In this document: positions 16,019 to 24,764 of the stretch, piece by piece
Layout of the letters: each line of letters begins with the position of its first letter
Numbering within the stretch: position 1 is the stretch's first letter
Assembly: GCF_900163635.1 (NCBI RefSeq)
Contig: NZ_FUID01000065.1
Location: 1-42,405, forward strand
Length of the DNA stretch: 42,405 nt
Direction: 5' to 3'
DNA from: Leucobacter sp. 7(1)
GTDB taxonomy: Bacteria; Actinomycetota; Actinomycetes; Actinomycetales; Microbacteriaceae
The notes under the pieces: model-generated
Told to the model about the DNA's origin: nothing
Database searches by the model: none
What the model saw: only the letters and a program-made list of their open reading frames with translations
Made by a program: the position numbers and the translations under genes

Positions 16019-17308
16019 ATGACTCCATCTCTCGGAGCGAGCGGGCGCGCTGGCGCGCCCGCCATGACCGCGCTCATCACCACCTGGGTGTTTGCGCTGC
16101 TCCCCGCAAACCTCGTCCCCGCGATTATTGAGAAGCTCGTCTACCAGCTCGGCGTCTCGGTGACGACCGCCGGCCTTGTCGCCACGGGAATGACGCTCGC
16201 CAACGCCGCGGCGGTGCTCGGCTCGCGCCGGATCGTGCAGCGCGGCGATAGGGTGCTCGTGGCCCGCATCGGCCTCGCCATCATGATCCTGGCCTTCGGC
16301 ACCGGTGCCATCTGGCCGGTGGCCGGCGTGAGCATGACCGCGCTCATCGCCGGTGGCGTCGGTTCAGGGCTTGTCATCTCCGCGGCGACAGCGGCGGTGT
16401 CCGCCACCCCGAACCCGGATCGGGCCACGAGCCTTGTGATGATCGTGAACCGCTTTCTTGTCGCGGTCGCGTTCCTCACCATTCCGCTCGTTGGCGGGGG
16501 AGTGCGCGAGCTGTTCCTGATCCTCGCGATCCCAGGGATCATCGGGTTCGTTGGTGCGCAGTGGCTCCCACGTCTCCCCGAGGAGACCGCGATGGTGTCC
16601 GTTGTCGGCACCGCCGCTGCGGCAGCCTCCGCGGGGGACGCCGCCCCGCCGGTGCCGGCGAGTGTGCGAACGGCACAGGTGGCGCGGGCCCAGGAGAGTC
16701 CGGTCGAGCAACGCACGCGCCGGATCGGCTGGTTGCTCGCTCTCGGTTTCGGGGCGTGGTCCATCACCGATGACGGCGTGTACGGCCTTGTTGGGGTGAT
16801 CGTCGGCGAGAGCGACATGCAGGTATCCGAGAGCTTTGTCCCGACGATTTTTGCACTCTCCGTGTTCTGTGGCTTGGGCGGAGCGCTCATTGCTCCGTTT
16901 CTGCATCGCTGGTTCGGCCGGACCGCGACGCTGTGCGCGCTGCTCTCGGTGAGCGCTGTGGCGAAGCTGGGCCTCATCGTGCTCGCCACCCCGGTCATGT
17001 ACGCGGTCTCGAGCGCCGTGTGGGGCTTTGTCTTCGGTGCGATGCTGCCGCTCATTTTCGGGCTCGCCGCCTCCCTCTCCCGCGACGGCGGGGTCAGCGT
17101 GCTTGTCAACGGGGTCTACGTGATCGGTGTGGCGCTCGGCCCGTTCGTTGCCACGCAGCTCTTCGACCGCTTCGGCACACCCGTGCTCGCCACCGTCATG
17201 ACGGTGCTTGCGGCCGTGACCGGTGCCCTCATCGTGTACGCGTCGCGATTTGCGGAGCGCTCGCACCGTCCAGACCAAGCCACCCTCACGAATGGAGTCT
17301 CCGCATGA
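16019..17308 (+). CDS. Major facilitator superfamily transporter
   Basis: A 429-residue membrane protein with about 12 helices in two halves, joined by a long Ala/Pro-rich cytoplasmic loop (about 195-240). It carries few of the classic sugar-porter motifs, so the substrate and direction are not readable. AGAGGA is about 10 nt before ATG 16019. It overlaps the downstream amidohydrolase start by 4 nt, which suggests it imports the compound that enzyme hydrolyses, or exports its product. Confidence 0.85.
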   Translation: MTPSLGASGRAGAPAMTALITTWVFALLPANLVPAIIEKLVYQLGVSVTTAGLVATGMTLANAAAVLGSRRIVQRGDRVLVARIGLAIMILAFGTGAIWPVAGVSMTALIAGGVGSGLVISAATAAVSATPNPDRATSLVMIVNRFLVAVAFLTIPLVGGGVRELFLILAIPGIIGFVGAQWLPRLPEETAMVSVVGTAAAAASAGDAAPPVPASVRTAQVARAQESPVEQRTRRIGWLLALGFGAWSITDDGVYGLVGVIVGESDMQVSESFVPTIFALSVFCGLGGALIAPFLHRWFGRTATLCALLSVSAVAKLGLIVLATPVMYAVSSAVWGFVFGAMLPLIFGLAASLSRDGGVSVLVNGVYVIGVALGPFVATQLFDRFGTPVLATVMTVLAAVTGALIVYASRFAERSHRPDQATLTNGVSA

Positions 17309-18969
17309 CCCACACGCTCATCACCGGAGCCACCGCGTTTCTGCGGGGCGTCCCCGTCGCCGACCGCGGCATCCTCATCGCTGACGGCGTCATCGCTGCG
17401 ATCGGCGACAGCGCGAGCATCGCCGCGCTCCCGGAGGCGCGCGACGCCGATCACATCGATGCCATGGGCGGTCTGCTGCACGCAAGTTTTGCCGACGCGC
17501 ACGTACACACAGTGTTCGGAGGGGTGGAGCTTGGCCGGCTCGAGCTGAGCGAGAGCACAAGCGCCGAAGACACGCTCGCCCGCATCGCTGCGTACGCCGC
17601 GGCGTACGCAGGGGACTGGATTCTCGGCGGCGGCTGGAGCATGGCACACTTCCCTGGCGGGGCTCCGAGTCGCGCGGAGCTCGACCGTGTGGTGTCGGAC
17701 CGCCCGGTGTTCCTCGTGAACGCAGACCATCACGGGGCGTGGGCGAACTCCCGGGCTTTCGAACTCGCTGGAATTGATGCGCAGACCCCGGACCCTGCCG
17801 ACGGCCGTTTCGAGCGACACCCGGATGGGTCTCCCAGCGGTGCTATGCACGAGGGGGCGCAGGAGCTCTTCTCGCACGCGCTCCCACCCACAACTGTGGC
17901 AGAGTGCCGGGCCGGACTCCTCCGCGGGCAGGAACTTCTGCATCGCTACGGGGTTACCGCCTGGCAGGAAGCAATCCTTGGTGAGTACGCGGGATATCCC
18001 GACGTGACCGAGGCGTATCTCGCGGAAATGGCGCTCGGGATTGACGCGGATGTCTCGGGTGCCTTGTGGGTGGTGCGGGATCTCTCCGATCCGGAATCCC
18101 CGGTCGACGCCGATGCGATCGTCGCCGACTTCGAGCGACGGCGTGCGGCCGCAGCGCAGCGGGGCTTCCGTGCCGATACCGCCAAGATCATGGTCGACGG
18201 TGTCGCGGAGAACCTGACCGCCGCGATGACCGAACCCTACCTCGATGGCTGTGACTGCGCCGGTGGCGAGGCCAACCGGGGACTCGCGTACTTCAGCGCA
18301 GCGGATCTGGCGGAGCTTGTCCCGAAGCTCAACGCACGTGGCTTCCACGCCCACTTCCATGCGATCGGGGACCGGGCCGCACGCATCGCGCTCGACGCTG
18401 TGGCTGCGGTCCCGGAAGCGGACCGGGCCGGGGTGCGCAATCACATCGCGCACCTCCAGGTCGTGGACCCGGCAGACCTGCCGCGCTTCGCGGCGCTGGG
18501 GGTAACGGCGAATTGCCAGGCGCTCTGGGCGGCGCTCGAACCGCAAATGGTGGAGTTGACGCTTCCCGTGCTGGGGGAGCAGCGTGCGGGGTGGCAGTAC
18601 CCATTCGGCTCGCTTGAGCGTGCCGGTGCGAACCTCGCATTTGGTTCGGACTGGTCCGTGTCGACGCCCGATCCCTGGCAGGCGATCCACGTCGCGGTGA
18701 ACCGCCGGGCTCCAGGGGCGACTGATGCGGAGCCGCTGCTACCGGCCGAGGCGTTGAGCCTTGCGACGGCGCTGACCGGCTACACGCGCGGCTCCCATGA
18801 ACTGCTCGGCACCCCGGGTGGTGCTGGCCGTTTGGAGACTGGCGCGGTGGCGGATCTCGCCCTCACGGACCGCGACCCGTTTGTGGGGCCTGAGTCCGAG
18901 ATCTGGCGCACGCAGAATGTGCTCACCCTGCGCCGGGGCCGGATCGTGGCGGACCGCCGCGGCGAGTAG
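17305..18969 (+). CDS. YtcJ-like metal-dependent amidohydrolase (Amidohydrolase_3)
   Basis: A 554-residue hydrolase of the amidohydrolase superfamily. Seen: the N-terminal metal motif His66-x-His68 (ADAHVHTVFGG), the second metal-site region FHAHFHAIGDRA, and the aspartate of FGSDWSVSTP. Members cleave amide, carbamate or N-formyl bonds (as in NfdA-type N-substituted formamide deformylases). No signal peptide is seen, so the enzyme is cytoplasmic. ATG 17305 overlaps the MFS stop (ATGA). A much longer open frame from 16933 lies inside the MFS gene in another frame and is rejected. The substrate is unknown; operon context points to an imported amide-like compound. It ends 15 bp from hemA, which converges on it, with no visible terminator. 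Confidence 0.87.
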   Translation: MTHTLITGATAFLRGVPVADRGILIADGVIAAIGDSASIAALPEARDADHIDAMGGLLHASFADAHVHTVFGGVELGRLELSESTSAEDTLARIAAYAAAYAGDWILGGGWSMAHFPGGAPSRAELDRVVSDRPVFLVNADHHGAWANSRAFELAGIDAQTPDPADGRFERHPDGSPSGAMHEGAQELFSHALPPTTVAECRAGLLRGQELLHRYGVTAWQEAILGEYAGYPDVTEAYLAEMALGIDADVSGALWVVRDLSDPESPVDADAIVADFERRRAAAAQRGFRADTAKIMVDGVAENLTAAMTEPYLDGCDCAGGEANRGLAYFSAADLAELVPKLNARGFHAHFHAIGDRAARIALDAVAAVPEADRAGVRNHIAHLQVVDPADLPRFAALGVTANCQALWAALEPQMVELTLPVLGEQRAGWQYPFGSLERAGANLAFGSDWSVSTPDPWQAIHVAVNRRAPGATDAEPLLPAEALSLATALTGYTRGSHELLGTPGGAGRLETGAVADLALTDRDPFVGPESEIWRTQNVLTLRRGRIVADRRGE

Positions 18970-18984
18970 CGCGGGTGCTCTCGT

Positions 18985-20214
18985 CTACGCTTCGACGCCG
19001 AAGAGGGTGCGGGCCGCGGCCTGAGCTTCCGCGGCCCGTCCCTCACGGGCGAGCGCCCGCAGTCGCGTCGTGGGCTCGTGCAGCAGCCGGCCCGTGAAGC
19101 GGCGGAGCGCTGCCTCCACGTCCTCGGCGCGGGGCTCGGCGGTCCCGCGACGTGCGCGGCACAGCTCGTCCTCGAGAATTGACAGCACGTGACCGCGCAG
19201 GTTGGCAAGCGTTGGGCCGATGATTCGCTCCGCCTGGTTGGTGGTGAACTCGGCCGCCGCAGCGTCCACGAGAATGTGCGCCTCGTCCTCTGCGCTGAGC
19301 TCGGGAACTGCGGCGTGCACTGAGATTGTTTCGATGTCGAGCAGTTCCACCCCGGGGATATCGGCTACCGCGGCGTCGATGTTCCGCGGCATCCCGAGAT
19401 CGAGCACAAGACGGGTCCTGTCGGCGGGGTCCGAGAAATCGGCAACTCCGAGGAGCGGGTCCTGGGTGGCGCTGCACGCGATGATCAGCTCTGAGCTTGC
19501 GATTGCCGCGGCCAAGTCGCGGGCATGGAGCGCCTCCAGCTCGTGTGATTCGGCGAAGGCCTCGGCTCGGCCCGACGGGGAGTGGACTCGGATGCGCCGC
19601 ACCCCGCGATCCCGCAGGGCGGCAACTGTCGCGCCAGCATAGGCACCCGTGCCCACGAGCAGCACGTTCGCCTCGTCCCAGGCCGGGATTCGGCGCTCCG
19701 CGAGCACGAGTGCGAGCCGCACAAGTGACTGTCCCGCTGAGCGCAGTCCGGTCCGCTCCCGGACCGCTCGGGAGGTTCGGGTGGCGCTCTGGAAGAGCCG
19801 CTCGAGGCCGTCAGTGACTGTCTGTTCCGTGCGCGCACGGGTGTGGGCGCGCCGCACCTGGCCCGCGATCTCCTCTTCGCCGAGCGCTGCCGATTCGAGC
19901 CCGCTGGTGACGGCAAAGAGATGCCGAGCAGCGTCTGAACCCGCGGTGACCTCCGCGGCCGCGGTCAGTTCGCTGAGTGGGATGTCGGTTGCCTCCGCGA
20001 GCTTGCGGAGCGCGGCTTCGCCAAACGCGCGTTCGTCGGTCCCGGGGAGCTGCCCGCCGTCGAGATAGAGTTCAAAGCGGTTGCACGTGGAGAGCAAGAC
20101 CGAGCCGGATCCCCACGACCGAAACTCCCGTGCGACGGAATCCGTGTGCCGCGTCGCGGCCTCGAGGAGAGGAAACGCCGCGGCGCGGTGGTGAAGGGAG
20201 ATGCACAACAGCAT
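18985..20214 (-). CDS. hemA: Glutamyl-tRNA reductase
   Basis: A 409-residue cytoplasmic enzyme that reduces glutamyl-tRNA to glutamate-1-semialdehyde, the first committed step of the C5 heme pathway. Seen: the catalytic Cys44 in LLSTCNRFELY, the family motif ALGEEEIAGQVRRAHTRA, an NADPH-binding segment VLLVGTGAYAGATVAAL (with GTGAYA where GAGEMG is usual), and the C-terminal dimerisation domain (AERIIGPTLANLRGHV). No strong ribosome binding site precedes ATG 20214. It diverges from hemE, and its product feeds HemL, encoded at the end of the opposite operon. Confidence 0.95.
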   Translation of the reverse strand: MLLCISLHHRAAAFPLLEAATRHTDSVAREFRSWGSGSVLLSTCNRFELYLDGGQLPGTDERAFGEAALRKLAEATDIPLSELTAAAEVTAGSDAARHLFAVTSGLESAALGEEEIAGQVRRAHTRARTEQTVTDGLERLFQSATRTSRAVRERTGLRSAGQSLVRLALVLAERRIPAWDEANVLLVGTGAYAGATVAALRDRGVRRIRVHSPSGRAEAFAESHELEALHARDLAAAIASSELIIACSATQDPLLGVADFSDPADRTRLVLDLGMPRNIDAAVADIPGVELLDIETISVHAAVPELSAEDEAHILVDAAAAEFTTNQAERIIGPTLANLRGHVLSILEDELCRARRGTAEPRAEDVEAALRRFTGRLLHEPTTRLRALAREGRAAEAQAAARTLFGVEA

Positions 20215-20279
20215 GTGGTGAGGAGGCTTCCTTGTCGAGTCGGAGGCGGTCCGCGGTGGGACACAAGCATCGTAGCTGA

Positions 20280-20327
20280 CACATCTGATCTTTCACATCA
20301 GATGTGTGCGGTAACATCACATCCGAT
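20280..20327. promoter_or_regulatory. Triple CACATCnGAT motif between hemA and hemE
   Basis: CACATCTGAT (20280), CACATCAGAT (20294) and CACATCCGAT (20318) are three direct copies of one 10-mer. The middle copy is also the palindrome CACATCAGATGTG. Copies 1 and 2 also give a perfect 10-bp inverted repeat, ACACATCTGA/TCAGATGTGT (20279-20307). The third copy runs into the hemE start codon. This looks like a multi-site operator for both heme transcripts; the regulator is not known. Confidence 0.6.
20312..20317 (+). promoter_or_regulatory. -10 element (TAACAT) of hemE; leaderless start predicted
   Basis: TAACAT ends 8 nt before ATG 20326 and no ribosome binding site is present. The element lies between the second and third CACATCnGAT copies, so a bound protein would block it. 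Confidence 0.55.
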
Positions 20328-21474
20328 GAACGAGAATACCGCCCCCCGCGCCCACCTGCCTGAGAGTGCCGTGCTTGAGAGTGCGCTGGCCGCCGACCAC
20401 CCGCTTGTCGACGGACGCACAACTTCGGCGCCGTTGATCCGCGCGCTGCGTGGCGATCGTCCGGATACGACACCGGTGTGGTTCATGCGCCAGGCGGGTC
20501 GATCGCTGCCCGAGTATCGCGAGATCCGGGCCCACACACCGATGCTTGACGCCTGCCTCGACCCGGAGCTCGCGAGCGAGATCACGCTGCAGCCGGTGCG
20601 CCGCCACGGCGTTGATGCGGCGGTGTTCTTCAGCGACATCGTGGTGCCACCGCTCCTTGCCGGTGTCGACGTCGACCTTGTCGCGGGGCGCGGTCCCGTG
20701 TTCGCGGAGCCCGTACGGACCGCCGCAGACGTGGCGCGGTGCCGCGCAGAATTCACCCCGGAGCGCCTGCGCGAGGCGCTCGATCCCGTGCGCGAGGCCG
20801 TGCGGCGCACCGTGACCGCACTCGGGGAAACCCCGCTCATTGGCTTCGCCGGTGCCCCGTTCACGCTCGCGGCCTACCTCGTAGAGGGCGGCCCATCCCG
20901 CGATCATCTCCGTGCGCGCACCCTCATGCGCTCCGATCCTGAGACTTGGCGAGAGCTGCTCGAATGGGTCGCCGACCTCAGCAGCGTCTTCCTTGAAGCC
21001 CAGGTCGAGGCTGGTGCGAGCGCAGTGCAGCTGTTCGACTCGTGGGCCGGATCCCTCAGCGTCGCGGACTACCGTGCGCACGTGGCACCCGCCTCCCAGC
21101 GAACCCTGGCGGCAGTGCAGGGAATCGGAGCGGGCAGCGCAGCGTCGCCGACGGTTCCCACGATCCACTTTGCGGTGGGCTCGGGACACCTCATTGAAGA
21201 AACCGCGCGCCTGGGCACCTCGGCCCTCGGGGTGGACTGGCGCACGCCGCTCGATGAGGCTTCGCGCCGCTTGGGCGACACACTCCCGCTGCAGGGCAAC
21301 CTGGACCCCGCTGTGCTGGGTGCCCCTGCCGCCGTGCTTGAGTCTGCGGTCGCTGACGTGATCGCGCGCGGTTCGCGCGCACCCGGCCACGTCTTGAACC
21401 TCGGCCACGGTGTACCGCCGGAGGCCGATCCCGCCGTGCTCACCCGAATCGTTGAGCTCGCACATGCATCCTGA
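20326..21474 (+). CDS. hemE: Uroporphyrinogen decarboxylase
   Basis: A 382-residue cytoplasmic enzyme that removes four carboxyl groups from uroporphyrinogen III to give coproporphyrinogen III. Seen: the signature PVWFMRQAGRSLPEYR with the substrate-binding arginines, the second signature IGFAGAPFTLAAYLVEGG, and a conserved C-terminal ALGVDWRTPL and QGNLDP. ATG 20326 is the first start after the operator region; longer frames cross the regulatory sites. Its 3' end overlaps the next gene by 11 nt. Confidence 0.96.
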   Translation: MNENTAPRAHLPESAVLESALAADHPLVDGRTTSAPLIRALRGDRPDTTPVWFMRQAGRSLPEYREIRAHTPMLDACLDPELASEITLQPVRRHGVDAAVFFSDIVVPPLLAGVDVDLVAGRGPVFAEPVRTAADVARCRAEFTPERLREALDPVREAVRRTVTALGETPLIGFAGAPFTLAAYLVEGGPSRDHLRARTLMRSDPETWRELLEWVADLSSVFLEAQVEAGASAVQLFDSWAGSLSVADYRAHVAPASQRTLAAVQGIGAGSAASPTVPTIHFAVGSGHLIEETARLGTSALGVDWRTPLDEASRRLGDTLPLQGNLDPAVLGAPAAVLESAVADVIARGSRAPGHVLNLGHGVPPEADPAVLTRIVELAHAS

Positions 21475-22960
21475 ACCCACCCGTTCCGATCTCTCCGCAC
21501 CCCGATCGCACGTCGCGGTCGTGGGTGGTGGGGTGACCGGGCTCGTGGTTGCGCGGGATCTTGCGCGTGCGGGCCTGCGCGTCACCCTCTATGAGGCGGA
21601 GACACGGCTGGGTGGGAGAGTCCGCGCGACTGACGTCGCGGGATTGCGGTGCGAGGTTGGCGCTGAGGCGTTCGCCACTCGTGGTGGCGCGGTTGCAGAA
21701 CTGGTGACCGAGCTGGGGCTGGCGGATCAGATCGTCGCGCCCGCGGCGCTCGGTTCCTGGCTTGTGTCCGCGGCGGACGGCACCGCCGTACCGCTGCCGC
21801 CGGCCGGAGCGATGGGGGTTCCCGCCGCGCCCCTCGGTCGCGCTGCCCGGCGCGCGCTGGGGATCCCTGGTGCGGTTCGCGCGGCGATCGATCCGCTTCT
21901 GCCGCGGCGGATCGGCGCTGGGAGTGTCACCCTGGCGGAACTCGTCCGGGCACGGATGGGGGCACGCGTGCTGGATCGGCTTGTCCGACCGGTCACACTC
22001 GGCGTCTCATCGACCGACCCGGAACGCATCCCGCTCGCGAGTCTCGCGGAGCTTTCTGCCGCTCGCGCCGAGACCCGGTCCCTGACGGCCGCGGCGCGCA
22101 GACTTCGGGAGAGTGCCGCGGCGGCCGGCGGTGCGGTGCTGGGGCTCCGCGGCGGCATGTCAGCGCTCGTCGATGCACTCGCCGCTGCGTGTCATGATCT
22201 CGGGGTGACGATCAAGCTCGGGACACCAGTCACAAGCGTGACACCCCTGCCAAGCGGCGGACTCGCTCTGCGCGGTGGGGTGTCCGAAGTCCACGCCGAT
22301 GCCGTGGTGCTCGCGCTGCCCGAGGGACCCATCCGGCAACTGCTGTCAGACGCCAGTGCGGCCCCGGCGCAGAGTACCCCCGTCGAAGTCATTGCGCTCG
22401 TGCTCGACGCCGCGCACCCCGCGGTCGCTCAGCTCGCGGCTGCCCCGCGCGGCACCGGAGCACTTGTCTCCGCGCCTGCAAGCCCCGCGCCCGCAAGCTC
22501 GGCGCCAGCAAGCTCCAGCCCTGCAGATCCCGACATCGTAGCCGCGCCACGGGCAATCGTCGCGAAGGCCCTGACTCACGTCAGCCAGAAGTGGCCGGGC
22601 ATTGTGGGGGAGCACCGCGAAGTGTTGCGCCTGTCCTACGGCCGTGCCGGAGACCCTCCGGCGACTGCCGCGCTCGGCGACAAGGCAGCCCTCGAACTCG
22701 CGCTGCAGGATGCCTCCCGGATTCTTGGCACCCCGGTGCCCGCCAGCGCAGTACTGGGCTTTGCGCGCCAGCCCTGGCAGATGCCGGTCCGAAGTGCCCG
22801 GCCGCCACAGGAGGCCCCGTCCGGGGTGCATCTGATTGGCGACTGGAGCACCGGTGCCGGTTTCGCCGCGCTGATCCCCGCCGCGCGCCAGCTCGCGCAG
22901 AGGCTCGCCACAAGCCTTTCCGAATTCACCACACCTCACACCCTCACAGAACAGGCGTAA
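21464..22960 (+). CDS. hemG: Coproporphyrinogen III / protoporphyrinogen IX oxidase (HemY/CgoX type)
   Basis: A 498-residue FAD-dependent oxidase. Seen: the Rossmann dinucleotide motif VVGGGVTGLVVARDLARAG (20-37), the flavin-family continuation YEAETRLGGRV, the segment AKALTHVSQKWPG, and the C-terminal FAD-contact region GDWSTGAGFAALIPAARQLA. In actinobacteria this enzyme normally makes coproporphyrin III in the coproporphyrin-dependent pathway and is then called CgoX. A Pro/Ala/Ser-rich insert (337-354) encoded by a tandem repeat lies between GTGALV and the conserved AKALTH segment. ATG 21464 is inside the end of hemE (11-nt overlap). Confidence 0.9.
   Translation: MHPEPTRSDLSAPRSHVAVVGGGVTGLVVARDLARAGLRVTLYEAETRLGGRVRATDVAGLRCEVGAEAFATRGGAVAELVTELGLADQIVAPAALGSWLVSAADGTAVPLPPAGAMGVPAAPLGRAARRALGIPGAVRAAIDPLLPRRIGAGSVTLAELVRARMGARVLDRLVRPVTLGVSSTDPERIPLASLAELSAARAETRSLTAAARRLRESAAAAGGAVLGLRGGMSALVDALAAACHDLGVTIKLGTPVTSVTPLPSGGLALRGGVSEVHADAVVLALPEGPIRQLLSDASAAPAQSTPVEVIALVLDAAHPAVAQLAAAPRGTGALVSAPASPAPASSAPASSSPADPDIVAAPRAIVAKALTHVSQKWPGIVGEHREVLRLSYGRAGDPPATAALGDKAALELALQDASRILGTPVPASAVLGFARQPWQMPVRSARPPQEAPSGVHLIGDWSTGAGFAALIPAARQLAQRLATSLSEFTTPHTLTEQA
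22472..22516 (+). repeat. Three tandem 15-bp repeats inside hemG
   Basis: Units start GCGCCTGCAAGC, GCGCCCGCAAGC and GCGCCAGCAAGC. Each 15-bp unit encodes APAS plus Pro or Ser, so unit gain or loss keeps the frame. The repeat encodes a low-complexity loop in the oxidase. Confidence 0.85.
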
Positions 22961-22965
22961 CGTTC

Positions 22966-23967
22966 ATGCTGCACCCCCAGATCCCCGCAGGCCGTGTTTT
23001 CCGCGCGGCAGGACCGATCCATACCCGAGCGGGTTTGCTCCGGATTGGCACACGGGGCAGTCGGCTCGCGCTCGCGCAGACCACCACTGTCGCGGAGGCT
23101 GTCGCCGCTGCCACAGGGTGTGACGTGGCGCTCGTCGTGATCACCACGCACGGTGATATTTCTCGAGAGTCGCTGTCGCAGCTCGGCGGCACTGGCGTCT
23201 TCGTGAGTGCGCTGCGCGAGGCGCTGATCGCGGGGGAGTGCGATCTTGCCGTGCACTCCCTGAAGGATCTGCCGACGGGGCCGTGTGACGGGATCGTCAC
23301 CGGCGCCATCCCCGAGCGTGCAGACGCCCGCGACGCACTCTGCGCGCGGGACGGCCTCGCGCTTCGCGACCTCCCGACCGGCGCGCATGTGGGCACGGGA
23401 TCCCCGCGCCGGGCGGCGCAGCTGAGCGCCGCCCGCCCCGATCTGCGGGTGCACGATCTTCGCGGCAATGTCGACACGCGCCTGGGCCGGGTCGGCACCG
23501 ACCTTGACGCGGTGGTGCTCGCCGCGGCCGGGCTTGACCGCTCGGGACTCAGCGCCGCCATCACGGAGCGTTTTCCGCTCGAGACGGTCCCGACCGCCCC
23601 GGGACAGGGTGCGCTGGGAATCGAATGCCGTGCGGCAGACCTCACCGCGGCACCCTACGTCGCCGCGTTCGCCGCGCTTGACGACCCGGACACGCACGCC
23701 TGCGCGGTCGCCGAGCGCACCCTGCTCGCGACACTTGAAGCGGGCTGCGCGGCCCCGGTGGGCGCGACTGCCGAGCTGCACGACGGCAGCCTCGTGCTGC
23801 GCGCCGCCGTGTACCGGCTGGATGGTGCCGAGCAGCTCACCGTGGAAGTCGCGGCAGGCTGGGAGGCAGGCGACTGGGAGACGCCGGGTGCGCTGGGACG
23901 CGAGGCTGCGCGGGATCTGCTCGACCGCGGAGCGGCCGAACTCGCACCCCTCGGCGGTGGGCGGTGA
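22966..23967 (+). CDS. hemC: Hydroxymethylbilane synthase (porphobilinogen deaminase)
   Basis: A 333-residue cytoplasmic enzyme that joins four porphobilinogen units. Seen: IGTRGSRLALAQ near the start, the catalytic aspartate Asp101 in AVHSLKDLPT, the arginine-rich GSPRRAAQL and LRGNVDTRLGR, and Cys261 in LEAGCAAPVG, which carries the dipyrromethane cofactor. ATG 22966 lies 5 nt after hemG; a longer frame from 22591 lies within hemG. A slightly extended N-terminus (about 24 residues before LRIGTRG) is present. It overlaps hemD by 4 nt (GTGA). Confidence 0.96.
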   Translation: MLHPQIPAGRVFRAAGPIHTRAGLLRIGTRGSRLALAQTTTVAEAVAAATGCDVALVVITTHGDISRESLSQLGGTGVFVSALREALIAGECDLAVHSLKDLPTGPCDGIVTGAIPERADARDALCARDGLALRDLPTGAHVGTGSPRRAAQLSAARPDLRVHDLRGNVDTRLGRVGTDLDAVVLAAAGLDRSGLSAAITERFPLETVPTAPGQGALGIECRAADLTAAPYVAAFAALDDPDTHACAVAERTLLATLEAGCAAPVGATAELHDGSLVLRAAVYRLDGAEQLTVEVAAGWEAGDWETPGALGREAARDLLDRGAAELAPLGGGR

Positions 23968-24764
23968 CGGCCCAGCTCACCGGACTCCGCATCCTCGTGC
24001 CACGCGGCGGTGACGCCGCGGTTCGCGCGGAGGACGCGATCCGTACCCGGGGAGGCGTGCCCGTTCGCGTGCCGCTGATCGCCACAGTGCCGCCCGTCGA
24101 TCCCGCAGCGTTTGACGCCGCTATTGCCGCCTGGAACGCGGGGGAGTACGAGTGGCTTGCGGTGACAAGCGCCGCCGGCGCGGCGGCTGTCGCGGCGGCG
24201 GGGGCGAGCCCCGGGCGCATTGCCGCCGTGGGTCCGGCTACGGTCGCCGCGCTCGCCGCGGGCGGCCTCGCCGCGACAGTGCGCCCGGTGAGCGAGTTCA
24301 CGGGCACCGCCCTCGGTGCCGCGCTTGCCGCGGAGCTGGGCACCGCGTCGGACACAGTTCCGGATCAGCCCACCCGTATCCTGCTCGCCCTCGCCGAGGG
24401 GGCCGGCACCGAACTCGAACGCGCGCTGCAGGATGCCGGCCACCTCGTCACCCGTGTCACGGCCTATCGGACCGTCCCCGCTCCGCGCGATCCCGCGCGT
24501 GAGCGCACGGTCGCCACGGGCCACGTCGACGTCATTCTTGTGACGAGCGGATCGGTGGCCCGCGAGGTGGCCGTCCGCTTCCTGCCGTTGCCCGCCGGCG
24601 TGCGCCTCGTGGCGATCGGCCCACCCACGGCCCGAGTCCTTGCCGAGCTGGGTCTTACCCCGGACCTTGTCGCCGAGCGTCACACAGTTCCGGGCATGCT
24701 CGACGCACTCGCAGCCGCCCATCCCCACAGCTTTCCGCCACACCACACAGGAGAATCCGCATGA
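23964..24764 (+). CDS. hemD: Uroporphyrinogen-III synthase
   Basis: A 266-residue enzyme that closes and flips ring D of hydroxymethylbilane. The family is poorly conserved. The two-lobed HemD pattern is seen: [12 protein letters not shown] at the start, [13 protein letters not shown] in lobe one, and [17 protein letters not shown] with [17 protein letters not shown] in lobe two. GTG 23964 overlaps the hemC stop, and its own end overlaps hemB (ATGA), so context strongly supports the call. The protein is very Ala-rich. Confidence 0.92.
   Translation: MTAQLTGLRILVPRGGDAAVRAEDAIRTRGGVPVRVPLIATVPPVDPAAFDAAIAAWNAGEYEWLAVTSAAGAAAVAAAGASPGRIAAVGPATVAALAAGGLAATVRPVSEFTGTALGAALAAELGTASDTVPDQPTRILLALAEGAGTELERALQDAGHLVTRVTAYRTVPAPRDPARERTVATGHVDVILVTSGSVAREVAVRFLPLPAGVRLVAIGPPTARVLAELGLTPDLVAERHTVPGMLDALAAAHPHSFPPHHTGESA

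Noticed and set aside
16933..17304. N-terminal extension of the amidohydrolase
   Set aside because: The extra 124 codons lie inside the MFS gene in another frame and are Arg-rich. The ATG at 17305 gives the normal family N-terminus.
20279..20307. Rex or DtxR binding site in the hemA-hemE region
   Set aside because: The palindrome CACATCAGATGTG does not fit the Rex (TGTGAA/TTCACA) or DtxR consensus as I know them.
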